Positions 37,499 through 46,619 are shown, counted from the stretch's first letter. The stretch is 64,000 nt of DNA from Flavobacteriales bacterium (GCA_020635715.1 JACJZG010000006.1:62001-126000), one strand, 5' to 3'. Numbers and translations are program-made. Notes: generated by a model not told the origin, from the sequence alone.

Positions 37499-38963
37499 GG
37501 CTGCGGTATGCGAAGCGTCTGCCCGGGATGGATCTTGGCCGTGATGCCGTTCAATTCCATCAGGTTCTGCGCGCTGATGCCGGGGTAGTGCTCGGCGATG
37601 GTGTAGAGTGAATCGCCGGAGCGCACCGTGTAGGTGGTGAAGCTGTTCGCGGCCGATGTTGGCTCCTGCTGCACATGTGCGTCCGCTCCGGCGGCAGGCA
37701 CCTGGTTCGTCGGACCTTCCTCGTCCGGCAGCTGCGGCTCCGGCTCGCTCACCTTGATCCGTTCGCGCTTCTTCACCTTGATCAGGAGCTTGCGCCCCGC
37801 GTTGATGCGGTCGCTGGTCAACCCGTTCCACTTCTTCAACTGGCTCACCGTCACGTGGTGCCGCGCTGCGATCATGCTCAGGTTGTCGCCGCTCCGCACC
37901 GTATAGCGGATGCTCTTCTCCACCGTAACGGTCGTCCATTCCTCCTCGACCACCTGTTGCTCCTTCTCGCGGTCCTGCGCCAAGGCGGCTTCCGTGCGGG
38001 GGATGGAATCGCGCAGGGCCACGTATCGCTCACCCATCAGGCGCGGCAGGTGGAAGACCTGTCCCACCGGCACCTGGTCGTTGCAGAGGGTGGGGTTGAT
38101 GGACTGCAAGCGGGCGACCGGTACTTCCAGGACCTTCGCGATGGTGCTCAGGTGCTGGTGCCGCTCGGCGGTCAGGGTGTCCGCTGGTTCCCACGGCAAT
38201 ACATCGATGGGCTCGAGGCCGAGCCGCTGCGCCTGTGCGCTGAGGTGGATGAAGGCCATCAACTGCGGCAATACTTCCTGTTCCTCCTCCGTGAAGTGCG
38301 GATAGAGCGTGCGGTAGTCCGTGGCGCCGCCGGTGCGTTGCTGGGCACGCGTGATGTTCGCCGAGCCGCAGGAGAAGGCCATGATCGTCAGGCCCCAATC
38401 CTTGTAGCGTGCGTGCAGGTCCATCAGGTAGCGACCGGCCGCCATGGTGCTCTTCACATCATCGTGCCGTTCGTCCACCGCTGCGGTCACCTGCAGGCCG
38501 TAGTGCAGTGCGACGGGGTAGGTGAGCATCCACAGGCCGGCGCGTCCGTTGGTGCTGCCGGCCAGGCTGTTCATCGCCGACAGCGCCATGGGCAGGTACT
38601 TCAGGTCGGCCGGAAGGCCCTGGCGCACCAGTTCCTTCTCGATCATGGGGAAGTAGACCTCGCTGACACCGAGCAGTACGCGGAAATGGTCGCGCAAGGG
38701 TTCGCCGTAGAGGTCGGCGTAAAGCACCACGTTGCTGTCCGCGAAGACGGGGATGCTCGGGGCCTCACGCTTCAGGTCATCGTAGAGGTTGCGCGTATCC
38801 ACCGCACGCACCACACCCCGGCCGGCGGTCGATCCCAGCTCGGCCATGTGTTGCCGCACCGGCCAGGTATTCATCAGGCTGTCCGTCCGCCAGGTCACCT
38901 GTGCCGGTGCCAGGCCCACACAAAACAGGGCAAAGGGGAGGAGGAACGAACGTACTCCGCGCA
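37495..38963 (-). CDS. LysM protein with degenerate lytic-transglycosylase domain
   Basis: I start at ATG 38963 (MRGVRSFLLPFALFCVGLAPAQ), giving a signal peptide and 489 residues. An SLT-like domain (residues about 60-230) contains LPMALSAMNSLAGSTNGRAG, which aligns with the catalytic block LP.IES.FNP.A of MltD-type enzymes but has Leu where the catalytic Glu is expected. Three LysM-type domains follow: one near residues 265-305 (STIAKVLEVPVARLQSINPT) and two canonical ones (YTVRSGDNLSMIAARHHVT, YTVRSGDSLYTIAEHYPGI). It probably binds peptidoglycan without cutting it and may scaffold the SGNH/MBOAT proteins. Confidence 0.85.
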
Positions 38964-39188
38964 TCAGGACCGTAAAACAAGGCCGTTGCCGTAGGGCGTC
39001 ATGGCCGCGCGCGCGGTAGTTGTCCACGCGCGCGTGTTCAGCGGAGCGATCTTTGTACCGTGATCATCAACGGGATACGACGCCTGATCGGCGCGCTGGC
39101 GGTCGCCGCCACGCCGACCCTGCTCTACTCGCAATTCCTGGAACCATTGCCCGGTCGCGCTTCGGCAGCGGCCACACCCAACAAGACC

Positions 39189-39833
39189 ATGACCATCGAG
39201 ATCTGGAGCGACGTCGTCTGTCCCTTCTGTTACATCGGCAAGCGCGAGTTCGAGGCCGCCCTGGCGCGCTTCCCCAACAAGGACGAGGTGACCGTCGTGT
39301 GGAAGAGCTTCGAGCTGGACCCGAACGCACCGCAGCGCAGCGAGCACGACATGTACGGCATGCTGTCCAGCCGCTACGGCATCTCCCGCTCCGAGGCGCA
39401 GGCCCGTGTGCAAGGCGTTGTGGATCGCGCGAAGACCGTGGGGCTCGACTACCAGATGGACAAGGCCATCATCGGCAGTTCCTTCGATGCGCACCGCCTC
39501 ATCCAGCTCGCGAAGACGAAAGGCAAGGGCGCGGAAGCGGAAGAGCGCCTGTTCAAAGCCTACTTCGTCGATGGCATCCACATCGCGGACCATGCGGCGC
39601 TCACGAAGCTTGGCGGCGAGATCGGCCTGGATGAAGCCGAGGTATCAGCGATGTTGGCGAGTTCCCGATTCACCGAGGAGGTCCGTGCCGATGAGCGTGA
39701 GGCCCAACAGATCGGCGTGCGCGGTGTACCCTTCTTCGTGATCGACCGTCGCTACGGGGTCAGTGGCGCCCAACACAGCGACCATTTCCTCGGCGCTCTG
39801 CAGCAGGCGTGGAGGGAAAATGGAGGGAATTGA
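39189..39833 (+). CDS. DsbA-family oxidoreductase (FrnE-like)
   Basis: I start at ATG 39189 (MTIEIWSDVVCPFCYIGKREFE), which gives the usual 214-residue cytoplasmic FrnE-like protein; an in-frame GTG at 39060 would add a 43-residue hydrophobic leader, and cannot be excluded. The active site is CPFC. The DsbA helical insertion and the cis-Pro region GVRGVPFFVIDRRYGVSGAQ are visible. A TCTTTG-like promoter box lies near 39048. It may act in stress or dithiol chemistry. Confidence 0.85.
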   Translation: MTIEIWSDVVCPFCYIGKREFEAALARFPNKDEVTVVWKSFELDPNAPQRSEHDMYGMLSSRYGISRSEAQARVQGVVDRAKTVGLDYQMDKAIIGSSFDAHRLIQLAKTKGKGAEAEERLFKAYFVDGIHIADHAALTKLGGEIGLDEAEVSAMLASSRFTEEVRADEREAQQIGVRGVPFFVIDRRYGVSGAQHSDHFLGALQQAWRENGGN

Positions 39834-39852
39834 CCGGCATGCTTAAACGAAC

Positions 39853-39874
39853 AAGGTGGGCATTTGCCCACCTT
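39853..39874. terminator. Bidirectional hairpin terminator
   Basis: AAGGTGGGC pairs perfectly with GCCCACCTT around the loop ATTT, between convergent genes (dsbA-like on plus, lipoprotein on minus). No long T-run follows. Confidence 0.6.
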
Positions 39875-39895
39875 GCCCTCCGCGATCTTTGCGGT

Positions 39896-40570
39896 TCAAT
39901 TGTTGCCGAAGACAACGACAGCCGTACCGTTCGTGATGGTCTTGGGCGCTAACCCCGTTCCGCAGGCATACAAGGTGCAACTGAATGTGATGCGGGCTTT
40001 CAACGAGCCCGGGAAGAATTGATTTGTGATGGGAAGGACATCCACGACCTCTACCTGTGCATTGGACTGGCTGCCACTTCCGCAGGACGACGTATAGTTG
40101 ATGGCACCTTCGTATAGACGGATCTCCACCTTACCAAGCTCCGCGGTCGGATCACCCCACGGCCAGACACCTTCTTCGAAATTGGCGAAGAACTGGGCAT
40201 CGGTCAGCTGACCTCCGGTCGTGGTCTCTACCGAACCATAGAAGAACTCCAACCCGAACTCGTTCGGTCCCTCGTCAATACTTCCCACTCCAGCTGACCA
40301 AGCAAGCCGGGACACCTCCCCTGGCGGCGCGATGCTTGAGGAACTGCCTTGTATGCAGGTCCACGGCCCCAGGGCGCTGGAAACGTAGGACACCGCGGTG
40401 CCGTTCAATGTCATGTTCAATGAACAAGGAGTGGATGCTGTGAGGGGGCTTAGTCCTCCTCCTCCACCGTTACCTCCAGTGGGTGCTGGTGTCGCGTTGT
40501 CATCATCGTTGCTATTGCAGCCGAACGAAAAGGCTAGCAGCAACACTGCAAGGATCGATCTGGAATTCAT
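39896..40570 (-). CDS. Lipoprotein of unknown function (paralogue of 42798-43481)
   Basis: A 224-residue protein starting MNSRSILAVLLLAFSFGC, with a lipobox, then a low-complexity Asp/Gly linker. The rest is probably a beta-sandwich (LNMTLNGTAVSYVSS; VEIRLYEGAINYTSSC) ending KARITFSCTLYACG...TITNGTAVVVFGN. The same layout (lipobox NSDDDD linker, 'F-T-L-D/N-G', final 'T.(N/D)G....V') is seen in the lipoprotein at 42798-43481. No named family recognised. Confidence 0.65.
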   Translation of the reverse strand: MNSRSILAVLLLAFSFGCNSNDDDNATPAPTGGNGGGGGLSPLTASTPCSLNMTLNGTAVSYVSSALGPWTCIQGSSSSIAPPGEVSRLAWSAGVGSIDEGPNEFGLEFFYGSVETTTGGQLTDAQFFANFEEGVWPWGDPTAELGKVEIRLYEGAINYTSSCGSGSQSNAQVEVVDVLPITNQFFPGSLKARITFSCTLYACGTGLAPKTITNGTAVVVFGNN

Positions 40571-40858
40571 GTTATCGGTTCAGTCAGTGTACCAATATAG
40601 GAGGTCCCTCAACTTCAGTGCACCCAGTATGCCCTCTTCGAACATTCCTTTGGTCTGAAAGCCGGGCGGCTCTCGAAAATGCGATCCGTTGAGCCCCAAG
40701 TTCGGCCCTTGCGAACTAGAGCGGAGCAATGCATCGAACACATCCTTTTTCCAGCCAGAATTCTTCCTCCGCGTCCTTTGCGCCCTCTGGTGAGAATTTC
40801 ATCGCCTTCCAGCCACTATTCTCATCTCTGTGTCTCTGTGCCTCTGTGGTGATCTACT
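40571..40858. other. Intergenic region with short CTCTGTG-type heptamer repeats
   Basis: Contains runs such as CTCTGTGTCTCTGTGCCTCTG near 40826-40846 and a related GCGTCCTTTGCGCC near 40770. Similar CGCAGAG runs occur at 58421-58460. I see no gene here. Confidence 0.4.
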
Positions 40859-41899
40859 TCACCGCTTCGCCAGCACCCCGCACAAATGGAAGAGCAACCG
40901 CGCCCCCACGTTCGCATCCCATTCGTCCTTGCCCGGCGCCACTTCCACCAGGTCGAAGCCGATGATGCTGCGCTTCTCCGCCAACCGTGAGAGCAGGTAG
41001 GTGGCCTCCTCGAACTGGAAGCCGCCCGGCACCGGCGTGCCCGTATGCGGGCAGAGCGTCGGGTCCAGACCGTCGATGTCGAAGCTGATGTGTACCTGTT
41101 CCGGCAACGCGGCGATGATGGCTTCGCATTGCTCCCGCCAGGTCACGCCCTCGTACTGCTGCCGACGCACATCGGCGCTGCGCACGACTCGCACACGATC
41201 CTGGTGCTTCAGGAACACCTCGTTCTCCTGCTCGCAGAAGTCGCGGATGCCCACGGACACCAGCTTCGAGAGCTGCTTGATCGGCAGGGCGTTGTACATG
41301 ATGCTCGCGTGGCTGTACGTGAAACCCTCGTAGGCCACGCGCAGGTCCAGGTGCGCATCGATGTGCAGGATGCCGAAGGACTTGTGCCGCTTCGCCTGTG
41401 CCCGCAGGAAGCCCAAGGGTGTGCTGTGGTCGCCGCCCACGAGACCCACGAGCTTGCCCTGCTCCATCCAATAGCCGGTGCGCTGCTCCACCCAATCGTT
41501 CATCACCGCGCACTCCGCGTTGATGCGCTCCAGCGCCTTCTTCGCTTTGGCTTTCTGCTTGGCATCGCCACCCTCGATCAGCACGGCGATCACCTGCTGG
41601 GCCTCTTTCTTCAGCGCCTTGCTCTGCTCCAGCAGGGCCTTGGGGATCTCGTCCATCGCGATCCCGCGTTTCCACAGCGCCGGGAATTCCGGGTTGAAGA
41701 GGTCCACCTGGAAACTGGCGTCGAAGATGGTCTGCGGACCGTGTGAGGTGCCGCCGCCGTAGCTCGTGGTCACCTCCCAGGGCACGGGCACCAGCACGAT
41801 GTCCGCCTCCGCTGCCGTGAAGGGGAGGCCGTAGATCCCCGCATCGGGGCTACCCGGACTGTTCGGATCGAAGGACTTGATCTTGCTGGCTTTGCTCAT
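40859..41899 (-). CDS. Ureohydrolase (agmatinase/arginase/formimidoylglutamase family)
   Basis: A 346-residue metalloenzyme with the full family metal-binding set: VGGDHSTPLG, HIDAHLDLRVAYEG and ISFDIDGLDPTLCPHTGTPVPGG. The last motif contains both bridging Asp residues. It hydrolyses a guanidino or formimino group; which one cannot be told. A long Lys-rich insertion lies near residues 90-125. A TACCTTCG box lies at 41919-41926, about 20 bp upstream of the start. Confidence 0.9.
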   Translation of the reverse strand: MSKASKIKSFDPNSPGSPDAGIYGLPFTAAEADIVLVPVPWEVTTSYGGGTSHGPQTIFDASFQVDLFNPEFPALWKRGIAMDEIPKALLEQSKALKKEAQQVIAVLIEGGDAKQKAKAKKALERINAECAVMNDWVEQRTGYWMEQGKLVGLVGGDHSTPLGFLRAQAKRHKSFGILHIDAHLDLRVAYEGFTYSHASIMYNALPIKQLSKLVSVGIRDFCEQENEVFLKHQDRVRVVRSADVRRQQYEGVTWREQCEAIIAALPEQVHISFDIDGLDPTLCPHTGTPVPGGFQFEEATYLLSRLAEKRSIIGFDLVEVAPGKDEWDANVGARLLFHLCGVLAKR

Positions 41900-42057
41900 G
41901 GGATGGGAATGTGTGGGCGAAGGTAGGTCTGGAGGTGGAGGTCAGGTCGACAGGAGAGGTCAACGCAGGAATGGGGGACACCGGTGAAGGTCTAAGATGG
42001 CCGCTGATCACAGATCAGCGACAGCGCTACAGATCGGGAGGAAATGACCGAACGGAC

Positions 42058-42131
42058 GAGGCAAGGATTGGCGCGGGTTCGCGAAGCGCAGATAACGAAA
42101 AGTGACGTTCTAGTACGTTACTCGTTACCGG
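42058..42131. repeat. Duplicated terminator-bearing sequence, copy 1
   Basis: About 70 bp that recurs at 50681-50755 at roughly 85% identity by eye, both times directly 3' of an AT-rich minus-strand orphan gene. It contains the hairpin AGTGACGT/ACGTTACT (42101-42122), which on the minus strand is followed by TTTT, so it could terminate the upstream gene. Confidence 0.6.
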
Positions 42132-42524
42132 TCACCACTTGAATCGATCCTTGCGTATCAGACGCATAGTTGTGCTCAATGCGCATGACTGGAATAGCTC
42201 ATCCCTTTCGACCATATTCACGTCAATGACCACAATATTCTTTCGTAGTGCTTTGGATTCATATGAGAGCATCTCATTGAAGAATGATCCAATACGGATG
42301 TTCAGAACCTGAAAGTCCGACTTGTTCAGCACGATAGGTAGACAAACGCTGAAGTTGTCGTTGTTCAGTGAAGTGATGGGCTGATGGAAAACTATGTTAC
42401 CATTGTGCATTACGCGGACTGAATCACCTGCAAATCCTTCGCCAAAGCACAGCCGTGTCTCTTGACCATGCGAACTCCTACTAAAGAGGACTAAAAGGAT
42501 GACTATGAAATGCGTGTACCGCAT
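42132..42524 (-). CDS. AT-rich orphan secreted protein (130 aa)
   Basis: A short protein with a signal peptide (MRYTHFIVILLVLFSRSSHG). Two strands around Cys residues (RLCFGEGFAGDSVRV, NFSVCLPIVL) suggest a small beta-sandwich. Base composition is clearly lower in G+C than the surrounding genes. No family recognised. The start is 22 bp from a repeat element (42546). Confidence 0.5.
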   Translation of the reverse strand: MRYTHFIVILLVLFSRSSHGQETRLCFGEGFAGDSVRVMHNGNIVFHQPITSLNNDNFSVCLPIVLNKSDFQVLNIRIGSFFNEMLSYESKALRKNIVVIDVNMVERDELFQSCALSTTMRLIRKDRFKW

Positions 42525-42545
42525 GGGCTGGTCAATGCTTCTCTT

Positions 42546-42765
42546 CTAAACTTCGGGAGGGTCTCCCGAGGAACGAGGGGACCCTGCGGCCTCGTAGCCG
42601 CAATCTCCACCTCCATTGCACCTCGTTGCCCCATGGACACCAAGGTATGGTACCGCGCCCCATGGTAACGCAAGGTCCACTTGGGAGACCGCAGCGGAGG
42701 CTTGGGTGAGAACCTGCGCGGGTTAAGGGTCCCCTTCGGGAGATCCTGCAGAGGTTTAGTGAGCC
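42546..42765. repeat. RAYT-associated palindromic element, copy 1
   Basis: Full copy: left half (GAACGAGGGGACCCTGCGGC, CCTCGTTGCCCCATGGACAC), short linker and right half with the tail AACCTGCGCGGGTTAAGGG. The left hairpin arm has mutated to TTCGGGAGGGTC. It lies between two minus-strand genes. Confidence 0.85.
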
Positions 42766-42797
42766 CCCAATACCGGGCGTGATGTGCTGAGTCCTAC

Positions 42798-43481
42798 TCA
42801 GTAATGGAGCACGGCCTTTCCGCGCATGGAGCCGTCGGTCAGGGTCTTCACGTTGCCATTGTCGTCGTACAACTTGCACGAGAATTCGACAAGGATACTG
42901 TAGTTCGCAACCTGGGTCGGGGTCGAAAGCGGCGTGATGGATACGATGGAGAATGTACTTCCGGTCTGGTTCGCCGTGCCTTTATCCGTGGCCCACTCCA
43001 CCTGGTCCGTACCGTAATACGCTACCCGCACCCCATCCATGCTGTTCGCGGCACCTACTTCGTTGATGGACTTTCCGTACGGGTAGCTCTGTACTTGGAA
43101 CATGGCATCGATGGCCGCATTCGAGGGGTATCCAGTCGATGAGGCCGATATGTCGATCTCCTTCAGCCGCGCCCAGTTGATGCCTTGGGGTGGAATACCC
43201 GTAAGGGACGCCACGGTAGTGCCTTGGTTCTCCTGGTAGATGCCACCTGATTGCGCCGATGAAGCAAAGCTGCTCATCACGGTATTCCCCGATATGCTGA
43301 TGGTGATGGGTTGACCGTCCAAGGTGAACGTGGCATGATCCCCAGAGGGCACCCCACCGGTGGGCGTACCTCCGCCCGATGGCGTCACCTGATCATCGTC
43401 ATCGGAGTTGCAACCCGTGGCCACAAAGAGCATTGCGGCCAGAACGACCGGTATCGAACGGAGGGATGTCAGGTTCTTCAT
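42798..43481 (-). CDS. Lipoprotein of unknown function (paralogue of 39896-40570)
   Basis: A 227-residue protein. I start at ATG 43481 (MKNLTSLRSIPVVLAAMLFV), because upstream in-frame sequence belongs to a repeat element. The lipobox is ATGC, followed by an Asp-rich linker. The remainder is likely a beta-sandwich (HATFTLDGQPITISISGN, VRVAYYGTDQVEWATDKG) with the end YSILVEFSCKLYDDNGN...LTDGSMRGKAVLHY, which parallels the lipoprotein at 39896. Function unknown. Confidence 0.65.
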   Translation of the reverse strand: MKNLTSLRSIPVVLAAMLFVATGCNSDDDDQVTPSGGGTPTGGVPSGDHATFTLDGQPITISISGNTVMSSFASSAQSGGIYQENQGTTVASLTGIPPQGINWARLKEIDISASSTGYPSNAAIDAMFQVQSYPYGKSINEVGAANSMDGVRVAYYGTDQVEWATDKGTANQTGSTFSIVSITPLSTPTQVANYSILVEFSCKLYDDNGNVKTLTDGSMRGKAVLHY

Positions 43482-43515
43482 TGTACTAACGTAGATCAAA
43501 AAGCGATCCCTGAAC

Positions 43516-43680
43516 CTAAACCTCCGCCCGGTCTCCCGAAGTACGAGGGGACCCTGCGGCCTCGTAGCCGCAACCGCCACCTCCATTGCACCTCGTTGCC
43601 CCATGGACACCAAGGTATGGAACCGCGACCCACGGTGCTGCCGGGTCTCCGCCGTCCAGTGGAAGACCGCTGGGCAGGTG
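43516..43680. repeat. RAYT-associated palindromic element, copy 2
   Basis: Begins CTAAACCTCCGCC, carries the GACCCTGCGGCCTCGTAGCC block and CCTCGTTGCCCCATGGACAC, and ends near GACCGCTGGGCAGGTG. The right terminal repeat is partly degenerate. It lies just upstream of the lipoprotein gene. Confidence 0.85.
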
Positions 43681-43712
43681 CGCCTTCGGCCGACTTCGTA
43701 CGAAGCTCGTCG

Positions 43713-45245
43713 CTATTCCTTGATGAAGGAACGGTGTACAACGCTGCCGTTCTCCCTTGTGAGGCGCAGTACGTACTTGCCTTGAGCAAGTGTGCCGACA
43801 TCGATGGTGCCAGCTGTAGCAAATGCAACGCGTGGACCGACGACTTTTCCAGTGATGTCAACCACCTCACACCGGAAGGGCCCTTCGATGCCGCTGACGA
43901 ATAGCCTTCCGGAAGAAGGGTTCGGTTGGATCCGGAACCCCTCGTTCGGTTCATCAACCATCCCGGTACTCGAACATGTGACGTGGACCGAACATCCGGA
44001 TGACACTCTTGGATCCACCTCGGTTATGATCCCATAGCTGCCTGATACGACCGTCGGTGAGAACGTCTCAACAGTCAGGTCGGCAACCACCAGCGGCAGG
44101 TGACCCTCGCATCCGTTCCTGCCATCCGCATCCGTGCGGATCAATTGCATGCCCAAGCCATCCCAGTTCTTGTTGCTGACCATCGCGAAGCCATCCTCCC
44201 CCACGACCACCAGCTGGTTGCGGGTCTTGATCTCATCTCCATAGATCCGCTGCCAGAGCACATCGCCCTGTTCGTCGGTGAGCGCCATCCAAGGGTGCCC
44301 ACCGTTGTGGCCGCAGAGTGCGTAGCCACCATCGGCGGTCGGTTGTACGCAATATGCCTTGTTGTCCGTGTTCGGTAGATCATAGCTGCGGACCCATTCC
44401 GCTGCTCCGGTCCCGTTGATCCGCGCAAGGAAGGTGACCGAGGAATAGAGATGGCCGGTCACGATGAAGCCACCGTCGGCCAGGGGACTGATCCACGCGG
44501 CGTCCGACAAGGTCAGGTCCAGCACGGTGTTCCACAAGGGCGTGCCATTCGCATCGATACGCATGATCCAGGGCGCCCGGAAGTCCGGTATCGGTGTGGT
44601 GTGGATCCCGGCCAAGGCGAAGCCGCCATCGGAGGTGTTGCATATGGACATGGCCGTACTCCCTTCTCCCGTGTCATAGGTCCTGGTCCATAGGGTGTCG
44701 CCATCTGCATTGAACCGTACAACGTAGGCATTGCCTTCGCCGGAAGCGGTCATGCGCCAACCCGCCACCGCCACACCGCCATCCTCGGTGAGCGTGGAAG
44801 CCATGGCGACATCCTGGTAGGGACCGCCGATGGTCCTGCACCAGAGCGGAAGGCCATCCTCATCCGCGCGCAGCAACATGATATCCGGCGGGACTGCTGC
44901 GGTGCTCTGGGACTGGCCCACAACGAAGTAGCCACCACTGGCGATGGCTTCGACGCTGTTGCAGCTCGCGATCCCCTGTACCCCGTATATCCGGGTCCAT
45001 AACGTGTCACCCGTCGGACCTGTCCGGACAAGGAAGGGACTATTCTCTCCACTTTCGGTTGAATTCCCATTCCCGCCGACCAGGAAACCACCATCGTGGG
45101 TGAGCCTCAAAGCGCTTCCGTAGGATGTGATCGAGGTCCGGTACGAGCGCATGAAGCCCTGTCCAACAGAGGCCACGGGACTTAGTAGCAAAAGACACAC
45201 AACGAACAACGTAGTCAGGCCAAATGGAAGCAAGATGGAATTCAA
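43713..45245 (-). CDS. Secreted beta-propeller-like protein with T9SS sorting domain
   Basis: A protein of about 510 residues. It contains repeated blade-like units (GGFLVGGNGN, GGYFVVGQSQS, GGVAVAGWRM, GGFALAGIHTT, GGFIVTGHLY, GGYALCGHNGG), each near 55-60 residues, as in delta-60/WD-like repeat proteins. The C-terminus (FRIQPNPSSGRLFVSGI ... KYVLRLTRENGSVVHRSFIKE) is a T9SS type A sorting domain. The start is unclear: the signal peptide (SILLPFGLTTLFVVCLLLLS) begins with a TTG codon at 45245 at the very edge of repeat copy 3, or with an ATG inside the repeat. Confidence 0.75.
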   Translation of the reverse strand: MNSILLPFGLTTLFVVCLLLLSPVASVGQGFMRSYRTSITSYGSALRLTHDGGFLVGGNGNSTESGENSPFLVRTGPTGDTLWTRIYGVQGIASCNSVEAIASGGYFVVGQSQSTAAVPPDIMLLRADEDGLPLWCRTIGGPYQDVAMASTLTEDGGVAVAGWRMTASGEGNAYVVRFNADGDTLWTRTYDTGEGSTAMSICNTSDGGFALAGIHTTPIPDFRAPWIMRIDANGTPLWNTVLDLTLSDAAWISPLADGGFIVTGHLYSSVTFLARINGTGAAEWVRSYDLPNTDNKAYCVQPTADGGYALCGHNGGHPWMALTDEQGDVLWQRIYGDEIKTRNQLVVVGEDGFAMVSNKNWDGLGMQLIRTDADGRNGCEGHLPLVVADLTVETFSPTVVSGSYGIITEVDPRVSSGCSVHVTCSSTGMVDEPNEGFRIQPNPSSGRLFVSGIEGPFRCEVVDITGKVVGPRVAFATAGTIDVGTLAQGKYVLRLTRENGSVVHRSFIKE

Positions 45246-45425
45246 CCTCCGCAGGGTCTCCCGAGGAATGAGGGGACCCTGCGGCCTCCTAGCCGGAACC
45301 GCCACCTCCATTGCACCTCGTTGCCCCATGGACACCAAGGTATGGAGCCGCGACGCATGGTAACGCAGGGTCTCCGCCGACCGGTGGAAAACCGCTGCGG
45401 AGGTTAGGGAGCAGCGCGCGCAGGG
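45243..45425. repeat. RAYT-associated palindromic element, copy 3
   Basis: Left end AACCTCCGCAG and right end CTGCGGAGGTT (45404-45414) form a terminal inverted repeat. The left hairpin CCGCAGGGTC (45249-45258) pairs exactly with GACCCTGCGG (45275-45284). The GTAG found after this hairpin in other copies is CTAG here. Confidence 0.9.
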
Positions 45426-45540
45426 CTATCGTAATGGAAGAAACACCCCTGAACGGTCACCGCGTTACCGGTAGGTGAAGGCTGTCCGCTTCGCGCTCTG
45501 CGAGCGCTTTTCCGATTATCCTTGTTGCAAACACCTTCAC

Positions 45541-46539
45541 ATGACCCAACGCTACGCTTCGCTCTTCATCCTGCTATCGGCCACGCTGGCCGCTCTGGCG
45601 CAACCCACCATCCCGAGCGGGAATTCCTCCTTCGCTCCCGGTGAGAGTTACACGATCCGGCAAGGCGCCTACTTCACGCCGCCAGCCAGTGGGGTGGCGA
45701 ACGCTACCTGGGACTATTCGGGGTACACCAGTACCAGTACGATCGAGAGTGCCTGGGTGGCCCCGGCAGCAGGTGCTCCATTCGGCACTACGGTGTCCGA
45801 GTACCTTGCCCCCGGCGTCTATGGTCATTACAAGGCCACGGCCAATTCCTTCGAGCAGATCGGCCAATCGGCGGCTTCTTCCTCCCTCGGCTGTTCCAAC
45901 GGTATCCTCTTATTCACCTATCCGTTCACCTTCGACGATGTGGTGAACGATACCTATGCATGCACGGGGAGCACGTTCGGTGAGTCGTTCACGCGAACAG
46001 GTACCGTGGACATTGAGGGTGCCTCGTGGGGCACCTTGATCCTGCCACACGGGACCTTTACGAACGTGCTGTTGATCGACATTGAGCAGCATCACGAGGA
46101 TGTGTTGGCGAGCGATCCGGAATGGCCCACCAACTACAATGCCTTCACCCAGTTCTTCGTGAAGCCGGGACTGAGGCATCCGCTGTTGGCCAACTACGAG
46201 GTCTACCAGGTGCCGGGCCAGCTCTTTACCTACTCACGCATGCTCGATGCCAGCGAGGTGGGTGTTGCGGAAGCCCTGAACAACGCCATCGGCATCGACC
46301 TGCTGCCCAACCCGGCCCGCGACCAGGTGGACGTGGTCTTCGGTTCGGGTGCCGACCGGATCACCCTCGAGGTGATCGACGCCACCGGCAAGGTGGTGCT
46401 GGTGGAGCAGCACAATGCCCAAGGCCCAGGCATCCAGCGCCAGCAGTTGGATCTGTCCAGCTTGCAAGCCGGCGTCTATTCCGTACGCGTGATCAATGCC
46501 ACCGGTGCCATGGGCATCAAACGGCTCGTGGTGGAGTGA
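45541..46539 (+). CDS. Secreted protein with T9SS sorting domain (332 aa)
   Basis: I start at ATG 45541 (MTQRYASLFILLSATLAALAQ); upstream in-frame sequence shows no signal. The first 230 residues form an unidentified beta-rich domain (GVANATWDYSGYTSTSTIE, FTRTGTVDIEGASWGTLILP). The end (IGIDLLPNPARDQVDVVFGS ... GVYSVRVINATGAMGIKRLVV) is a T9SS type A sorting domain. A strong hairpin follows at 46573. It is convergent with the GNAT gene. Confidence 0.75.
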   Translation: MTQRYASLFILLSATLAALAQPTIPSGNSSFAPGESYTIRQGAYFTPPASGVANATWDYSGYTSTSTIESAWVAPAAGAPFGTTVSEYLAPGVYGHYKATANSFEQIGQSAASSSLGCSNGILLFTYPFTFDDVVNDTYACTGSTFGESFTRTGTVDIEGASWGTLILPHGTFTNVLLIDIEQHHEDVLASDPEWPTNYNAFTQFFVKPGLRHPLLANYEVYQVPGQLFTYSRMLDASEVGVAEALNNAIGIDLLPNPARDQVDVVFGSGADRITLEVIDATGKVVLVEQHNAQGPGIQRQQLDLSSLQAGVYSVRVINATGAMGIKRLVVE

Positions 46540-46572
46540 TCCATAGGGTCTACAACCAGACCTATGAAAGCA

Positions 46573-46598
46573 GAACGGCGACCCGCAGGTCGCCGTTC
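46573..46598. terminator. Strong hairpin, repeated at 55283
   Basis: GAACGGCGACC and GGTCGCCGTTC form an 11-bp perfect stem around CGCA between two convergent genes, so a bidirectional terminator is likely. The identical 26-bp sequence, with extra flanking bases AAGCA, recurs at 55283-55308. Confidence 0.65.
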
Positions 46599-46619
46599 GC
46601 TGTTTGGTAGATACCACGC

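Noticed and set aside
37498..37939. N-terminal extension of the SGNH protein upstream of 37498
   Set aside because: It overlaps the LysM coding sequence in another frame and reads as low-complexity; the ATG at 37498 gives a membrane anchor and the usual 4-bp overlap.
42532..42879. Open frame through a repeat element
   Set aside because: The codons come from the RAYT-associated element and run into a non-coding frame of the next gene; similar frames appear in other copies because the element has few stops.
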